Assembly: GCA_008973525.1 (NCBI GenBank)
Contig: WACJ01000131.1
Coordinates: forward strand, 682,001 to 746,000
Direction of reading: 5' to 3'
From: Stenopsyche tienmushanensis
Lineage: Eukaryota; Arthropoda; Insecta; Trichoptera; Stenopsychidae
DNA length: 64,000 nt
Position numbers and translations under genes: made by a program. Below the pieces are notes generated by a model, which ran no database searches, was not told where the DNA came from, and saw nothing but the letters and a program-made list of their open reading frames with translations. Positions 10,173-21,959 of the stretch are shown one piece after another. Each line of letters starts with the position of its first letter. The first letter of the stretch is position 1.

Positions 10173-11775
10173 TTGACACGAATGCTGCCATCTATTTTCC
10201 GCTAAATGTTTAGTATTATAAGTTTCAAAACATTTAGTGCAAGTCCAATCGGGTTCCACACCGTGCATATCGTTCAAATGCTGGATGAGCTGATAGGCCC
10301 CCATGAAAGATTCATAAATTTCATTGCACAACAAACACTCGTATATCAAACTCTTGGATCGGATATTTGACAAATATTGATTGTGAAACATAAAGTTTAT
10401 CTCGCCCTTTTCACTTTCTTCGTATAGCACACCGAATTTAACGAGCTTAAATTTAATAGACGGATAGGTCGTCTGCTGAAGGCGAACGTTCACATTTGTG
10501 TCTTCGTTTAAATTGACCTGATCAACGATGGTGATGTTGACATCGTTGTTCTTCAGACAGCGAGGATTGCTCAGGTATCGCACGTAAGGATATTTCGTTA
10601 GGCTTTTATAATACATGGTATTGGTGTCTATTGTGTCGTAGCACAGAGATATATCCTTTTGAAATTCAGTAACAATGGCTAAAAAATCGTCCTTTTTGTT
10701 GTTCAATATGGTCTTGTCCAATTTGATGAGATCCTTCAGCTGGCTTAAATATCTTATAATAAATGACGATAGAAAACTGTGCGACGGAGACATCGTCTGT
10801 GAATATAAACTAGTGTCGTTTTGGGGAGTAAATTTTTTATTTTGCAGATTTGTAATATTAAGATTTACAGCGAGGAATTCATTGTAATTGGAATTTTGAT
10901 GAATCATTTCGAAAAAGGGTAAAATCATTCGGATCGAAATGAAAGGCCAATTTAATAGAAATTTCACCGGCCCGCTGACCATTGTTTCTTTGAGAGTGTA
11001 CGTCCCCGTGAGATTCCAAAACAGTTTTGAGTTTAGCGGTTCGGATTGGAAGTATGATTTAAGCTCTTTGTAATTCGATTGAATCTCCAGGGCTTCTTCG
11101 TATTCATTGAAAGTGATCATCTGCAATTGCTGTCCTTTCATTTCTTCGCTGGCAATCTTTTTGATGCATTCGTGAATGCGAGGTTTTAAAAACACAACGT
11201 GCATATCGATATACGTACGCAGCTCATTATAGATGGATTGAACAATCATATCCGAGAAATCACTGTCGTACGAATCCCAACGATTCCATCGCGATAATAG
11301 AAGTTTGAGACATTTAAAACCAATGGAATACGATAGACTATATAAATATTTACAGTTTCTTTTGCATTTATTCTTCCAATACTCTTGAAAAACTCGTATC
11401 AATTTAATCTCGTTTTTATCGTTTAACCCTTGACTAAGCTTTATACCGTAATTGATTTTTTTATAGATCGCAGCTTGTATTAATTGATATAATGCCGTTT
11501 TTCTATAATCTGAAAAAATAGTATTAATAGCATGAATGGTAAATTTTAGATTTAAAATATTACTGAAATAAACACTACCTGTGATAGGCTTTGGCTTTTT
11601 TCAATGCCAGTTTTTCTTTTGAGAGTTTATCTGAATTTTTTTTCCCACTGGTCTTAAGTAATGGTTTTTCATCGATGAGAAGTTCGAGAGTCGAATCGGA
11701 TTCAGTGTCATCATCAATTTCTATTATGGATTCTTTCAGATCGTCATTGGTCATATTTGGAATGATTGGATCCAT
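10170..11775 (-). CDS. Double-zinc-finger protein, paralogue C (two-exon model, about 509 aa)
   Basis: Model: exon 1 11775..11579, intron 11578..11503 (76 bp), exon 2 11502..10170. Exon 1 starts at ATG after an in-frame stop in the 5' UTR and encodes an acidic then Lys-rich segment with KPLLKTSG. The donor is CACAG|GTAGTG. The frame is kept only if the acceptor is TTATAG at 11503, not the stronger TTTCAG seven bases earlier that matches the phase-1 junction of paralogue B. Exon 2 carries RWNRW, a DLKT-like KELKSYFQSEP, LLNWPFISIR, YPYVRYLS, C-X2-C-X15-H-X4-H, HGVEPDW and C-X2-C-X15-H-X-C. An AATAAA lies a few bases after the stop. Function is unknown. Confidence 0.75.
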
Positions 11776-12244
11776 TTTTTTAAAGATATTTTTAAAACAT
11801 TTTTATTATTGCGTGTTTATTTGAACCTAGAAAGAATAATGGATCTATAATAAATCAATTCAAAAAATACAATTAGTATACGATGGTGGTCCCAGAAGTA
11901 CCCTGTCCCAACAAAGAAAACATCAAACAATCTCTATATTTGTTAACACAATTTATTTTCAGTTCGAAACACTTTTTTCAGTGACGTTCAATAGCTTCGA
12001 TATCAAAGCAATTTGTACTTTAACGCATTGATTTTGGCCAGCGTGATAACAGATGTATGAACTAATGTATTTTCAGATTAACAACGACATCTTCCGTCTC
12101 TCTTTAGGCGCAATGTGCTATTTTAACACTGTCATCTTCTGTGGCGCTGTGGGGAAATTGCATTTGCAATACCGACCAAGCGCTTCTTGCGCGTGTACCG
12201 TTGCCAGTTAGGTATTGACGTACAGGAGGCAAAAATTTAGAAGA

Positions 12245-12320
12245 GTCGTCGGTTGGCCTTGGATACGGAAGGACGTCCTTCCCGCAGCCAGATCTCTCTC
12301 TCTCTCTCGTGTGAATAGAG
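12245..12320. repeat. Dispersed repeat with palindrome
   Basis: GGAAGGACGTCCTTCC is a perfect 16-bp palindrome, followed by CGCAGCCAGATCTCT and a CT microsatellite. A second copy at about 29965-30010 has the hairpin GCGGGAAGA-CGT-TCTTCCCGC followed by GGCCAGATCTCT. Confidence 0.55.
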
Positions 12321-12389
12321 TCATCTAGAGAAGAGAGTCTTTTTGTTTGACGACTGTCCATCTCTGTACATGATCCGAAAGAAGAATGT

Positions 12390-12600
12390 ACCTGCGTGTT
12401 GGCGCAGCCATCCTGATGAGCGCATGGGAGTCGCTTGAGGACTCTGCCCCGAAAGAGCCCCGCTATATAACAAAACAATATTATTTTGGTGATTCAAGGC
12501 ATCTCTCCTTCGGACATAACAGCGGATCACGTTCTATGGTCATGTCATGGAGGCCGATTGGGAAATTCTCCTGAGTTGTATCAGTCTTCCAGAACTGGCA
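12390..12600 (+). mobile_element. R1/Jockey-like LINE fragment
   Basis: The + strand encodes SPSDITADHVLWSCH, matching the H-X4-C part of the C-terminal zinc knuckle seen in the other LINE copies. It is short and decayed. Confidence 0.5.
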
Positions 12601-13189
12601 GTGAGTTGTCCAAACCCCCTTATTTCCTGCAAATACTTGTAGCAGCAAACGTGGAGCAGGAGAATGTTCCTTTACTTAATCACTCAAACGTTGCAATAAG
12701 TTCGCATAATACTTGCCGTTGATTGTTTTTCCTTTTTGAAGATAATCAATGAAAATTATTTCACCTGCATCCCAAAAAACTGATGCCACGACCTTGCCTG
12801 CAGAAGCCACTGTCTTTTACGGAGTCAATTCTCTCCTTTTACTCCATTATTTTGGCTGTTACTTTGTCGCAGGTGTGAAGTGATAGATCCATGGTTATGA
12901 ATCGACGTAAAAACTCGGTTTTTGTGCTGTGAAACGCCAAATACTCCATTGAAACATCCTCACAACGCTGTTTTTATTGCATTGTGAGCAAATGCAGCAC
13001 CCATCTTGCGCACAACTTTTCATATCCAAAGACATAGACTTCCCCTTCTTTGATATTGGTAGGAACCCTTTTTTTTTAAAATAATTTTTAAATATGTCAG
13101 GTCGGGCACTTCTGGGACTACACTCATAACTTGATTAAAAATTATTAGCAATTTATTTTATACAATTGTCTTTTCTTGTTCCTAACAAT

Positions 13190-13630
13190 TATATTAGATG
13201 TTCCCATAAGTTTTGTCGTTTTTTTATTTGCAAATCAGAAATAGTCAGAAAATAAAATGCAAATAGTCAGAAAGGAAGCTTTTTAACCCTTCCAGTAGTT
13301 AAAAAAATATTTCATAGAACGAAAAAGGTAATAATCAGATGGTGCGAAATCTAGTGTGTATGGCAGACACAACAAGACAACCCAGTCAAAATCTGAAGCT
13401 GACCTCTTTTGATGCAGTGCGCCTCTGCCAACACCTTCTGCCAATACTTCCAACTAAAGTATTCCTTTAGAATCCCAGTACACACACAATAGCACTTTAT
13501 TGAATGCACTGGCCGATTAGAAGTTGAAATGGCCTTTTGTTCACACTCTAACCATTGTTTTTTGTCTTCACGTTTCTCACTATTTCTTATCACAGTCACT
13601 AAATTGCGAAGAAACGGACTTAACAATTAT
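13190..13630 (-). mobile_element. Second mariner-like transposase relic
   Basis: The - strand encodes a decayed ILKEYFSWKYWQKVLAE-like stretch and, after a shift, HTLDFAPSDYYLFRSMKYFF, the conserved PDLAPSDYHLF block of mariner-type transposases. It lies just upstream (in - sense) of the 11886..13127 element and belongs to a different lineage. Confidence 0.65.
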
Positions 13631-13639
13631 TTTGTAATA

Positions 13640-15300
13640 TTCTGTATATGTTAAGCTATTGGGACATGTTGCGGTCGGTCAATGTATATGAGACACAAAT
13701 ACCTTATTTTTAAATCTTGCTCAACCTCTATAGGATCCTTTGAGTATTGGTCCAGGATGTGCCATTCATTTGGGCTGCTTCATCCGCTTGAATGAGTTAT
13801 CCATTTCGATACGGTATGGAAAATAATACGGCTCACAGAGAAACTTTAAAATATGTCCTTACTGCTCAAACGAACGGAAGGAAACTATTTTGAAGAAGTT
13901 GCATCGAAAAAAAATGACATAATTTATAGGAACATCTAATAGCTTACCATATGAAAAGTTTAAATCCACACACAAAATATGATTTACACATTCACAAATA
14001 GTCTTAAATTTATATACAACATGAATTTGTGTGGGTATTATGAGATAAATCAAAATATCAGCGAACAATCTAATTTTTATACTCGGTGTACAAAAACCAT
14101 TATAAGATAATCAATTCTAAAGCTAAATTTATACGCTTGACCCATTTAAAGCTAAATGAAGCTACTGTTTTGAATATATTGAAGGACCATTTAGTGTTTT
14201 GATCTTTGAGCAATTTCAATTGTAGAAAGTCAAAAAAATTAATTTAATATGTAATTGTAATGCTGCAATTTTCCTCGTAGTATTTTGCACGATTTCAAAT
14301 ATTGTAGGAGCTGTTTTTAAAAAGCTTTTTTTTTGAGACATGCAATAGTTTTGCTTTCATGTTCACTGTTAACCAAATTATAGCTGTACTATATAAGCGC
14401 GCCAGGGTGTAGGAATTTGATGAAAGATATTTAAAAAGCTCGGTTATATCTGAATCTTAATCGTCGTCGTTTACAAATACCGAGTTATTCGAGATTCAAT
14501 TGGGCGCAAAAAAAGCAGTTGGCAAACTTGTCACATTTACAAATTTGTTTAGCCACAATGAATTGCTATAAATTTAAAAACAAAAGCAAATAATAAATTC
14601 TAGCACGTGCTTTTGATTTCTACGCGGATGGCGATACGATATTTGATTTATAGTATAAAAATGAAACCTCTAACGCTCCTGTCAGTAATGCAACGCTTCC
14701 GAACCAACTCCAGACGAGTGTTGCCAGTCAAAATATAGATTGTCCTTAGTGCTATAATATTTTTTCGCTGTTGGAGACTGGCACCGGTTGACTTTGCTCA
14801 ACTTTGATTTATTAATTCAGTTAAAGTTTAAATATGTTTAATAAAATTAAATATGGGCGCGCCTTCGTTCCAAAGAAGAGGAAGGCTCTTTCTATATATC
14901 CTCGACGACGATCCGTCTTTCAAGGGCGACGTCAAAAAGGAGGGCACCGAAAATGAAAAGGGGAAGACAATTAAAATATTGAATAATCTAGTATATCATT
15001 TTATTGCGCTTATAATACTGGCGAAGATAACGAGGTAGACAACCTCCATGCAATGCGGAAATCAGTTTGTAGACCAAAAATGCGCGTTCAGCTTTCATAC
15101 GTCTATTTATTTTTAATTAATTCAAGCTAACGGCCAAATCCGAGGGTTTCAACAATAAAATATATAGCCAACTATAAAACAACCATACTATTAACGGCGG
15201 AATATTTTAATCCATGCAAGAGTAGTGTAAAAATATTTAAACTCTATTTCTTTCTATTTATTTGATATAATAATTATAAATACACAATTTAAAATAAAAT
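13640..15300. other. No gene seen
   Basis: AT-rich sequence with only short, compositionally random open frames. I recognise no splice-flanked exon and no repeat shared with the rest of the window. Confidence 0.45.
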
Positions 15301-15339
15301 AAGACATATCTTAGAGATTAACTCTATCCATTTTTATAG

Positions 15340-15660
15340 TATACACTCTTATCTAAGCCCTCTTTTATTCGTTATTGCTTAAACATTGACCCAACCCAGC
15401 CGGCTTAAGCCCGCAATATTTTCAACCGATTGTAACAGCTCACCTGATCACTCTTCTTCGAACAACTTCGTTTCAAAATGAAAATTCGTAATCGTTCTGT
15501 AGACATGTTCAGGTATGGCGTCCGATCGCGAGGCGCTCATTCGTCGTGTCAGCGATCCCAAAAGCGGACCGGTTAGATATACTGACCTTGTGATCACTCC
15601 ATCCTCTTTTAGGACTTTTGTAGCATTTTCTATGATCTGCACGACCATGGAAGCTCACTC
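15340..15660 (+). mobile_element. Partial copy of the composite hAT/LINE family
   Basis: Carries the 'CCCAGCCGGCTTAAGCCCGC' internal block and the LINE segment (+ frame MASDREALIRRVSDPKSGPV) also found in 45886..46491 and 56743..57296. The terminal inverted repeats are not recognisable. Confidence 0.6.
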
Positions 15661-16131
15661 CGAAGGAATAATTCAAAGGATATATTGCGTAGTGACTTAA
15701 TGATATTTTTAGAGTGTTATAAGAGTGATGGTTGCGTCTTAATTTCCAAAACAAATGCTTGGTCTCAAAACAAAATACAAGAGATGTGGGAGCCATAATC
15801 AGTTTGAGTTAAAGTTTGGTCTTGGGCTAGTCAGTGTCCATCACAGTAAGAGCCTGTTGTCTTGAGGGTTCGACCGATGATCTTGGCCACGGAAACACTT
15901 TTCTGACTCTCAAATTTTACATTGATATGTCAGAGTTCGATGACTGTAAAATCAAATCGAGGGCTGATTAGTCCAAACCATCAACAAAAACAGTCAAACC
16001 AAAAAATTCAATCCCCTATATAATTATTGGTTGAAATTTTTAATAAAATTTCATTTTTCAAGACTATTTGTTCGAGGGTTTTTAAATAGGAGTAAAATAT
16101 TTTGTAGTCTATGTTAACTCTTTTGTGACAG

Positions 16132-16185
16132 GCAGCTCACATGTGAATCTTTAATTTCCAACTCTTGGAGACAGAAGACTGACAG
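16132..16185 (+). CDS. Possible 54-nt internal exon
   Basis: A CTCTTTTGTGACAG acceptor and a CAG|GTGAGT donor bracket 54 nt that are open in one frame (QLTCESLISNSWRQKTD). The exon length is a multiple of three. There is no neighbouring exon to test phase against, so this could be a UTR exon or chance. Confidence 0.25.
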
Positions 16186-16199
16186 GTGAGTCTAAGGTT

Positions 16200-17960
16200 T
16201 AAATAACAATGAGGAAAATAGCTTTTGGAAACTAAAATTTATTAAATTATACAGTTTTTGATTAAAAAAAAATCTAACATTTAACTAATAACAATTCTTA
16301 TTGAGCAAACACAATTAACGGTTTACAGGAAAATATTGATGGAATATTTAAATATCTTTAGCTATGTGCCAGATTCCTAATGCATATACATCTATATCTT
16401 AAATTTTTTTAAGTCTACATAAGCTTTACCTTGCTGATTTTGAATATTGCATGATGTGGTTGATTTCATTGATTCATCAAAGAATAATAAAAATCATAAA
16501 TGCCGAAGCCAACCTTTGTGATAATGGCTTTAATAAAAATATGCATCTGTTAAAGGTTAAAACATACATATTAAACAATACTAATATGATATTCTGTCGA
16601 TTTAATGTATACGGGCAACATGTTAACTTAAAAAGACTAGACATATATTAATTCGAGGAATTCAACATATCAAGAACGAGGTGTCTAAATGCAATGACAC
16701 ATTCTTGTTGTTAGGTACATTCTATCGCGGTAAAGGTGGAGTTGCACTAGGAGGTCCAATCATTCCCGGACTGGAGGTCCAATCATTTCGGAGTCCCAAA
16801 AGATACTGAAAAAGACAATTAAAAATGTAAATTCTGTATGAATCTATTATAAATGTCATTTTACGTAGAAACAAAATCAATTTAACTTGTAGACTATTTG
16901 TCGTAATAGTGAATTGTTCATTTGCCGTTATCTAGGTTTAATCAGTTAACTCCTACAAACGTCTATAGACGCAGCCGAGAGCTTCCATATGCTTTTTATT
17001 TGTTAATGAGATCTCAGAATACATCAAGAAAAATTATATTTTATAGCATTAAGTATGGAATATCATCATCATCATCATAGTGCAGCCACTGACAGTCCAT
17101 TACAGCACTATGGACCTCTTCAATATCCATTCATAGGAAGGGGTTACATCCATTTCGTCTGTGTCATACATTCACCTCCTCATTCGCTCGATATTGAAGG
17201 TAGCATTACCACCGAGTTTTATTTCGAACGCTCACCCAACGGGTATCCTGAGTGAATGTATTGACGAACGCCTCGATAAGGAGTTTGGGGGGATTTGTAA
17301 AGACCGAGTAGTTTTCACAGGGAGGTGGTGGAAATCTTAAAACTAAACAATAATTCAATAGTGATTGTACCTGTTTCTGTTCACTCTTTTTTTGTTCTTC
17401 AATTTTAGCTATTTCTAATTCAAAAAATACGGGGGCAAACAGTATGACGGATGTACTCGCTGCAATCCACATTGCGCTCCTCGAGAACGAGTATGCAAAT
17501 TTGATTCCAGATCTGTAAAAAACAAATTAAAGTCAAAATTTTGAAATTGAGTGCCCACCAATATCAACGTGAGTATGAAGACTTACAAAGTTTTAGTGGT
17601 TACTGCATGTGTGGCGTTCACAATGCAATCTGGGAACATTTCAGTCAATCCCCAAAGTCTCTCGGATATAGATTCATCCGGTTCCTAAAAGAATTCAATC
17701 ATTTCAGTCTATTAAATAGGTACATAATAATTTTGCAAAAAAATCATTGACATTTAAGTTAAACTTGTGTATTTAATATACTTATCAATTTCTATTTTTT
17801 ATGTTATTAACCTCTGCAGTATTATTAGAGCACGTAGAATAAGCACAAAAAAATTCTACGCACAGTGCTCATAGTGATAAGAAATGATTAAGTAAAGGTA
17901 CAACAATTTATTAGATAAAACTAACTGTAAATACATATTTGAAAACAAAATCAGGTCGGG
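16200..17960. other. No gene seen
   Basis: AT-rich. It contains a short CAT microsatellite at 17062..17079 and no convincing exon or transposon. Confidence 0.4.
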
Positions 17961-18064
17961 CGTTAATGGATTTTAAAAACACAAGAAATATATAAATGGT
18001 AAATTTAAAATTCCATGTCCATTTATATATGGATACTTTGTTAACATTATGAATAAAAGAATAA

Positions 18065-18068
<4 letters not shown>

Positions 18069-18095
<27 letters not shown>
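18069..18095. repeat. (TA)n microsatellite
   Basis: Uninterrupted alternating T and A over 27 bases. Confidence 0.95.
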
Positions 18096-18098
<3 letters not shown>

Positions 18099-18124
18099 GT
18101 GGGGTAGGGAAGAGTTTTGAGTCT

Positions 18125-18305
18125 CACTTGCGGCCCTGAAAAAGGTACAAGCCTTCTGATTGTTACCGATGGAGGTCGTAGAAAGTCCTGAGGATACATT
18201 TTTCCCCAAAACTTTTGCAGAAAGTCCTAAAATTTGGAGGGAATGGCCACAAGCTTTTCGGGTCCAACCGGTCCGAATTTCAGGCCATTGACACATCGAA
18301 AAAAA
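18125..18305 (-). mobile_element. R1/Jockey-like LINE 3' fragment
   Basis: Shares the GGCCACAAG...TCCAACCGGTCCG and CCAAAACTTTTGCAGAAAG blocks with the other copies. Only the last part of ORF2 is present. Confidence 0.65.
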
Positions 18306-18724
18306 AAGGAAAGTAAAATTTATTAAACTATGATTTGAATATGATTTAAGCTTTGGAATTGAAAGGCAGATTTTATCGATTTCTTTCAAAGCAATGGCTT
18401 CCTGAAAATTCAATTTTCATTGGGAAATGAGCATTATCTGAAGCCTTACAAGGCTCAAAGCGTAGAAAATGCCTCAAATAAACAGAATAATGAACAGCTT
18501 GAAAGAGTAATGGCACAATGAAATATACGGTTTGAAACAAAATTATTGAAAAGCAGTAATGCTACGGTATTGCAATTTATATTAAAAACCCTAATTAGAG
18601 ATTGCGACAAATATCAGCATTTCTAAAGTAATAAAGTTAAGTCATTTAAACTTCATCCAAAAACAAACTGATGAATTATCAAGTTAAATATGACTGTATA
18701 AAAAAGAAATGTAGTTTTATTTTT

Positions 18725-18995
18725 TAATGGAGCCTATATGTGGCAGATTTAGCACTTCTGCCCTCGATATGCAGTTTCCTATTACAATTACGCGGCATGT
18801 AGGCAAAGAACAACCAAGTTTTTCAATAGAAGGTTGCTATTTCAACCACGATTTCTACATGCTGCGTAAATGTGAAACCATGTATTTCAAAGGGAGAATA
18901 AATTTCTTGAATCCCTTGAAATACGCGATGGATCAAAAACTTTTGAAGCCTGAGCCTTCTGTGTCTATAGGTAGATCCGTCACACGGGTCTATAG
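18725..18995. repeat. Dispersed repeat, copy 1
   Basis: Similar along its length to 42165..42440: both have CTCAATATG/CTCGATATG, ATTACGCGGCATG or TTACACGGCATG, TTTCAACCACGAT and, near the end, TGTGTCTATAGGTA. Confidence 0.55.
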
Positions 18996-19149
18996 TCGTT
19001 GTGATGAAATGTGTTGTGTGTCTTAGCACAGAGTGAGCTTAAATGTGCTCGGTGTGTTGCCAAAAAGCATTCTTCTCCAGTCGTTCCTTTTTTTTATATT
19101 TCAATTGATTAAAAATGAAGTGAAAAAATGAATATTGGAATATGAAGTC

Positions 19150-19480
19150 CATATTTTATAATGAAATCTAATATATAAAAACGAATCTCCATTTGTTCGT
19201 ATGTAATGCGCTGCCATACCGTTCATCAGATTGTGATAAAACTTCTTCCACTTATTGCTAAGGATTGTGCGGGTAACAGGCATAGAACATATCTAATATA
19301 CAAAAATAAAAATTTGTTTGTTCGTATTTTATGTGCTGCCATAACGTTCATTCGATTGCGATAAAACTTTGCCAACTTATTGTTTGCACTTTGATAAATA
19401 ATATAGGTATAGTACAATTAACTTACAGTAGATCTTATATATAAAAATCAATGTTTGTTCATATTTATAATATCATTTAT
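19150..19480 (+). repeat. Tandem Helitron-like terminal units
   Basis: Three successive units start with (T)CTAATATATAAAAA or TCTTATATATAAAAA, followed by TTGTTCGTAT, GCGCTGCCATA and CGTTCATC/TCGATT blocks. The third is truncated. Confidence 0.55.
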
Positions 19481-19845
19481 ACTTTTCCCTTATATATCAT
19501 TCAATTTCAATAAATGTATTCATTATTGGAAAGAAAATAAATTTCATTCTTTCTATCATTCCTAACTAAACAAGATAACTCTTTCAAATGTCAAATGATA
19601 TTTTTTAAATTATTACCTCTGTGGCAGCAACGTGCCGGGTATCAGCTAATTTAAAATAAATAATTAATAGTAATTCTGGAGTGGAAATTATAATTGAGAT
19701 TAATAAAATTAAAATATGATATAGTGCTGCCCGCAACATGTACGGCCATACTCTCTCTGGATCATTCAAGTGCTCGCACAGCATATACGGGCATACTCAT
19801 CTAACGGTAAGTATGAAGTATCATTTGATGATAATTTTGTTCCCC

Positions 19846-20007
19846 TACGGCCCGATCCATATTATGGTGCCCTTAACGGTTCAATCTCACTCTTGGTCCA
19901 GTCAAATATTCTCACTTCCTGATTGTTTCTTGTGTAAAAATATTTTATCGGACCGGGATCAGAGTGAGATCGAACCGTCAACGGCACCATAGTGTGGATC
20001 GGACCCA
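19846..20007. mobile_element. Small foldback (MITE-like) element
   Basis: Two arms of about 50 bp, 19849..19898 and 19950..20005, are inverted copies of each other: GGCCCGATCCATATTATGGT pairs with GGTCCGATCCACACTATGGT after reverse complement, and the match continues through ACGGTTC(A/G)ATCTCACTCT. No coding capacity. Superfamily unknown. Confidence 0.7.
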
Positions 20008-20744
20008 ATTCTAATTTTGAGTGACATACGATAGTCTTAAATGTTTCTTTGCGGTGAACTTTAAAATAGAAGATTTTTTTATAGAAGAATATTTCAAAAT
20101 TATATACATTTTTAATGCTTTAGCATCTGTTAGCTATGAATAAGGATTCTGGGGTGTCGGCATGTAATGACAGAATAAAACAAGTAGGTTTAGTACCACT
20201 TTTGTTAATCAATTATTCTGACATTATATCAGCATGACTTTCCAGTAGCGAAGAAAGACGATTCTAGTGATTGAAATAATTTTAAATAAATTCCTAAATA
20301 TTGTATTAAGAACGGACGATAAAAACTAATCCTTACACATGAAGCATAAAAAGTGCAGATGATCATTTTTAATGCCACTCATTGGCGACGGCGAACAGCG
20401 TTTGTGAGGGAACTCGCGTTTAATTTATTTACATAAAGAGTTATGGAGTATAACGGTAAACCGTAATCTATTTAATGATTATCTATTAATATCCAAAAAC
20501 ATGTTCAGCTTTCTAACAATCACAAAATTGAAGATTAAATAAAATTTCTATTGAATAACATTTGGAGGAAATCCAAAGGATCCGAGCACATTGTATACGG
20601 TAACTCTGCTAGTCAAATTATTCATTTTTTAAATAGAGTTAAATATTCAAGTGGCCACTTACACTCTGAGCATGGGGAAGAAACTAGCTATATTTTGTAA
20701 CTCAAAACTAAATAAAAACTAGCTACGATAACAGCATAAATTAG

Positions 20745-20835
20745 AGCCCTAAAAGAGGACGGAGTGGCCACAAGGTCTGTGTGTCCAACCGGTCCGCTTT
20801 TTAGACCGTTGATATGACGAATGAACACAATCGGA
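20745..20835 (-). mobile_element. R1/Jockey-like LINE segment (composite family)
   Basis: CCCTAAAAGAGGACGGAGTG, GGCCACAAGGTCTGTGTGTC and CCGGTCCGCTTTTTAGACCG match the copies at 27720 and 50440. Confidence 0.6.
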
Positions 20836-21402
20836 CACCTGCTTTGTATTCTAAAAATTCTGGTGTGTTGATTGTAAAATGAAAGGACATTTTTGATGAT
20901 TTTGACAATTAACTTACAAATGTAATTTTCTTGAGACCAGGTCGGTACTCCGATTCCTGCAGCTCATCGGTTCAAAGTTCACCATGTCATTTAAGTTTGA
21001 ACATCATCCACGTCAACACTTTCAACGCCTCCGGAAATGGCTAAAAGTCTAATCTCTTCGATGATATTTTGAACACATTTTCTGGTGGCTTTCTTAATAT
21101 TCAATCTTTTCGACCTAACGCGCATGGCATTTTATGTTCAATTTCTGATATACGTAAAAAAATGCCATTAAAAATAATCATACTACAACGAATCCACACT
21201 CGCCGGGATCGCAAAAAACGGACGTTAACTGCACTAAGACTTTAAGTAGATTTCGTTCATGTGATCACATAAATATTCAATACAAAATAAATCCTCCGGG
21301 AAATTGAATCCATGTCGGTGTATAAATACATTTCCGTATATTGACCATATTCATTTGCATTGATTATTTTTATGTCTTGAGAATATAACAAAATTTTCTT
21401 AC

Positions 21403-21932
21403 GTCGTCATATGATTCTGAAACAGTAAACGCATATTGAGGTTGATCGAGAGCTACGTCATCTCCGGCTTTGGGCGTATCAAGTTTGGCAGCTTGGGCCT
21501 GAAAAGGAAGACAAATACAATATAAGAATATATGCAATTTAAAAACAAAACGTCAAATTGACATTAAATTACATGCAAAATGATGAGTAGTATATTTGAT
21601 ATATTTTACTGTGTATAAAGTTCATCAGTTAGATTCTTTGAGCAGCTTCGGATAACCTCAAAATTGAATGGCGATAATGAAATCGATAAGAGATTTTTGA
21701 ATGACATTGAAGTTATGTGATGATAATGGGGTTGAGGTTGGGGTAAGATCCCGCCGGATTGATGGGGTATGTTGCGGGGGGGAGGTGGGGGTTGCAGAGA
21801 CGATAATGTAGAGAAATTGGACGTTACCATGAAAAGCGCTTCGGGTTTGCGTTCAGGCGTATCGTCTTTGCTATGCGGCGGCGACTCGAGGCCGCTATCG
21901 CGCTCGCAGTCGTAATCATCCGCTAGATCCAT
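21403..21932 (-). CDS. Start of an unrecognised gene (two exons)
   Basis: Exon 1 21932..21828 (35 codons from ATG to a donor ATG|GTAACG) and exon 2 21498..21403 (32 codons, acceptor CTTCCTTTTCAG, donor GACGAC|GTAAGA). Both junctions are phase 0 and the joined frame is open. Exon 1 is acidic with an SGLESPPHSK stretch. Exon 2 reads AQAAKLDTPKAGDDVALDQP and ends in SESYDD. No domain is complete enough to name. The gene would continue to lower coordinates. A 44-codon open stretch on the same strand at about 21005-21130 may be another exon but its splice site is poor. Exon 1 is GC-richer than its surroundings. Confidence 0.6.
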
Positions 21933-21959
21933 GCCGTCGAGAAACCACTATTGCCACTA

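Larger units (their letters stand above)
11886..13127 (-). mobile_element. Mariner-like element with inverted ends, interrupted
   Basis: Left end GTGGTCCCAGAAGTACCCTG and, reverse-complemented, right end GTAGTCCCAGAAGTGCCCGA match at nearly all positions. The 1.24 kb length fits a mariner. From 13110 down to about 12600 the - strand encodes decayed transposase: YEKLCARW, FLRRFITMD, SVFWDAGEIIFIDYLQKGKTIN with stops and shifts. The C-terminal half is not recognisable; instead there is + strand LINE sequence (12390..12600) and a palindromic repeat, so it has been disrupted. Confidence 0.65.

Noticed and set aside
12104..12478. 124-codon frame on the - strand
   Set aside because: Overlaps LINE and mariner debris and a CT microsatellite; the translation matches no protein and its composition is simple.
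17206..17472. 88-codon - strand frame
   Set aside because: Mixed composition, no start context and no splice sites; probably chance.
21005..21130. 44-codon - strand frame ending in SVDVDDVQT
   Set aside because: Could follow exon 21498..21403 but the only phase-fitting acceptor has no pyrimidine tract.
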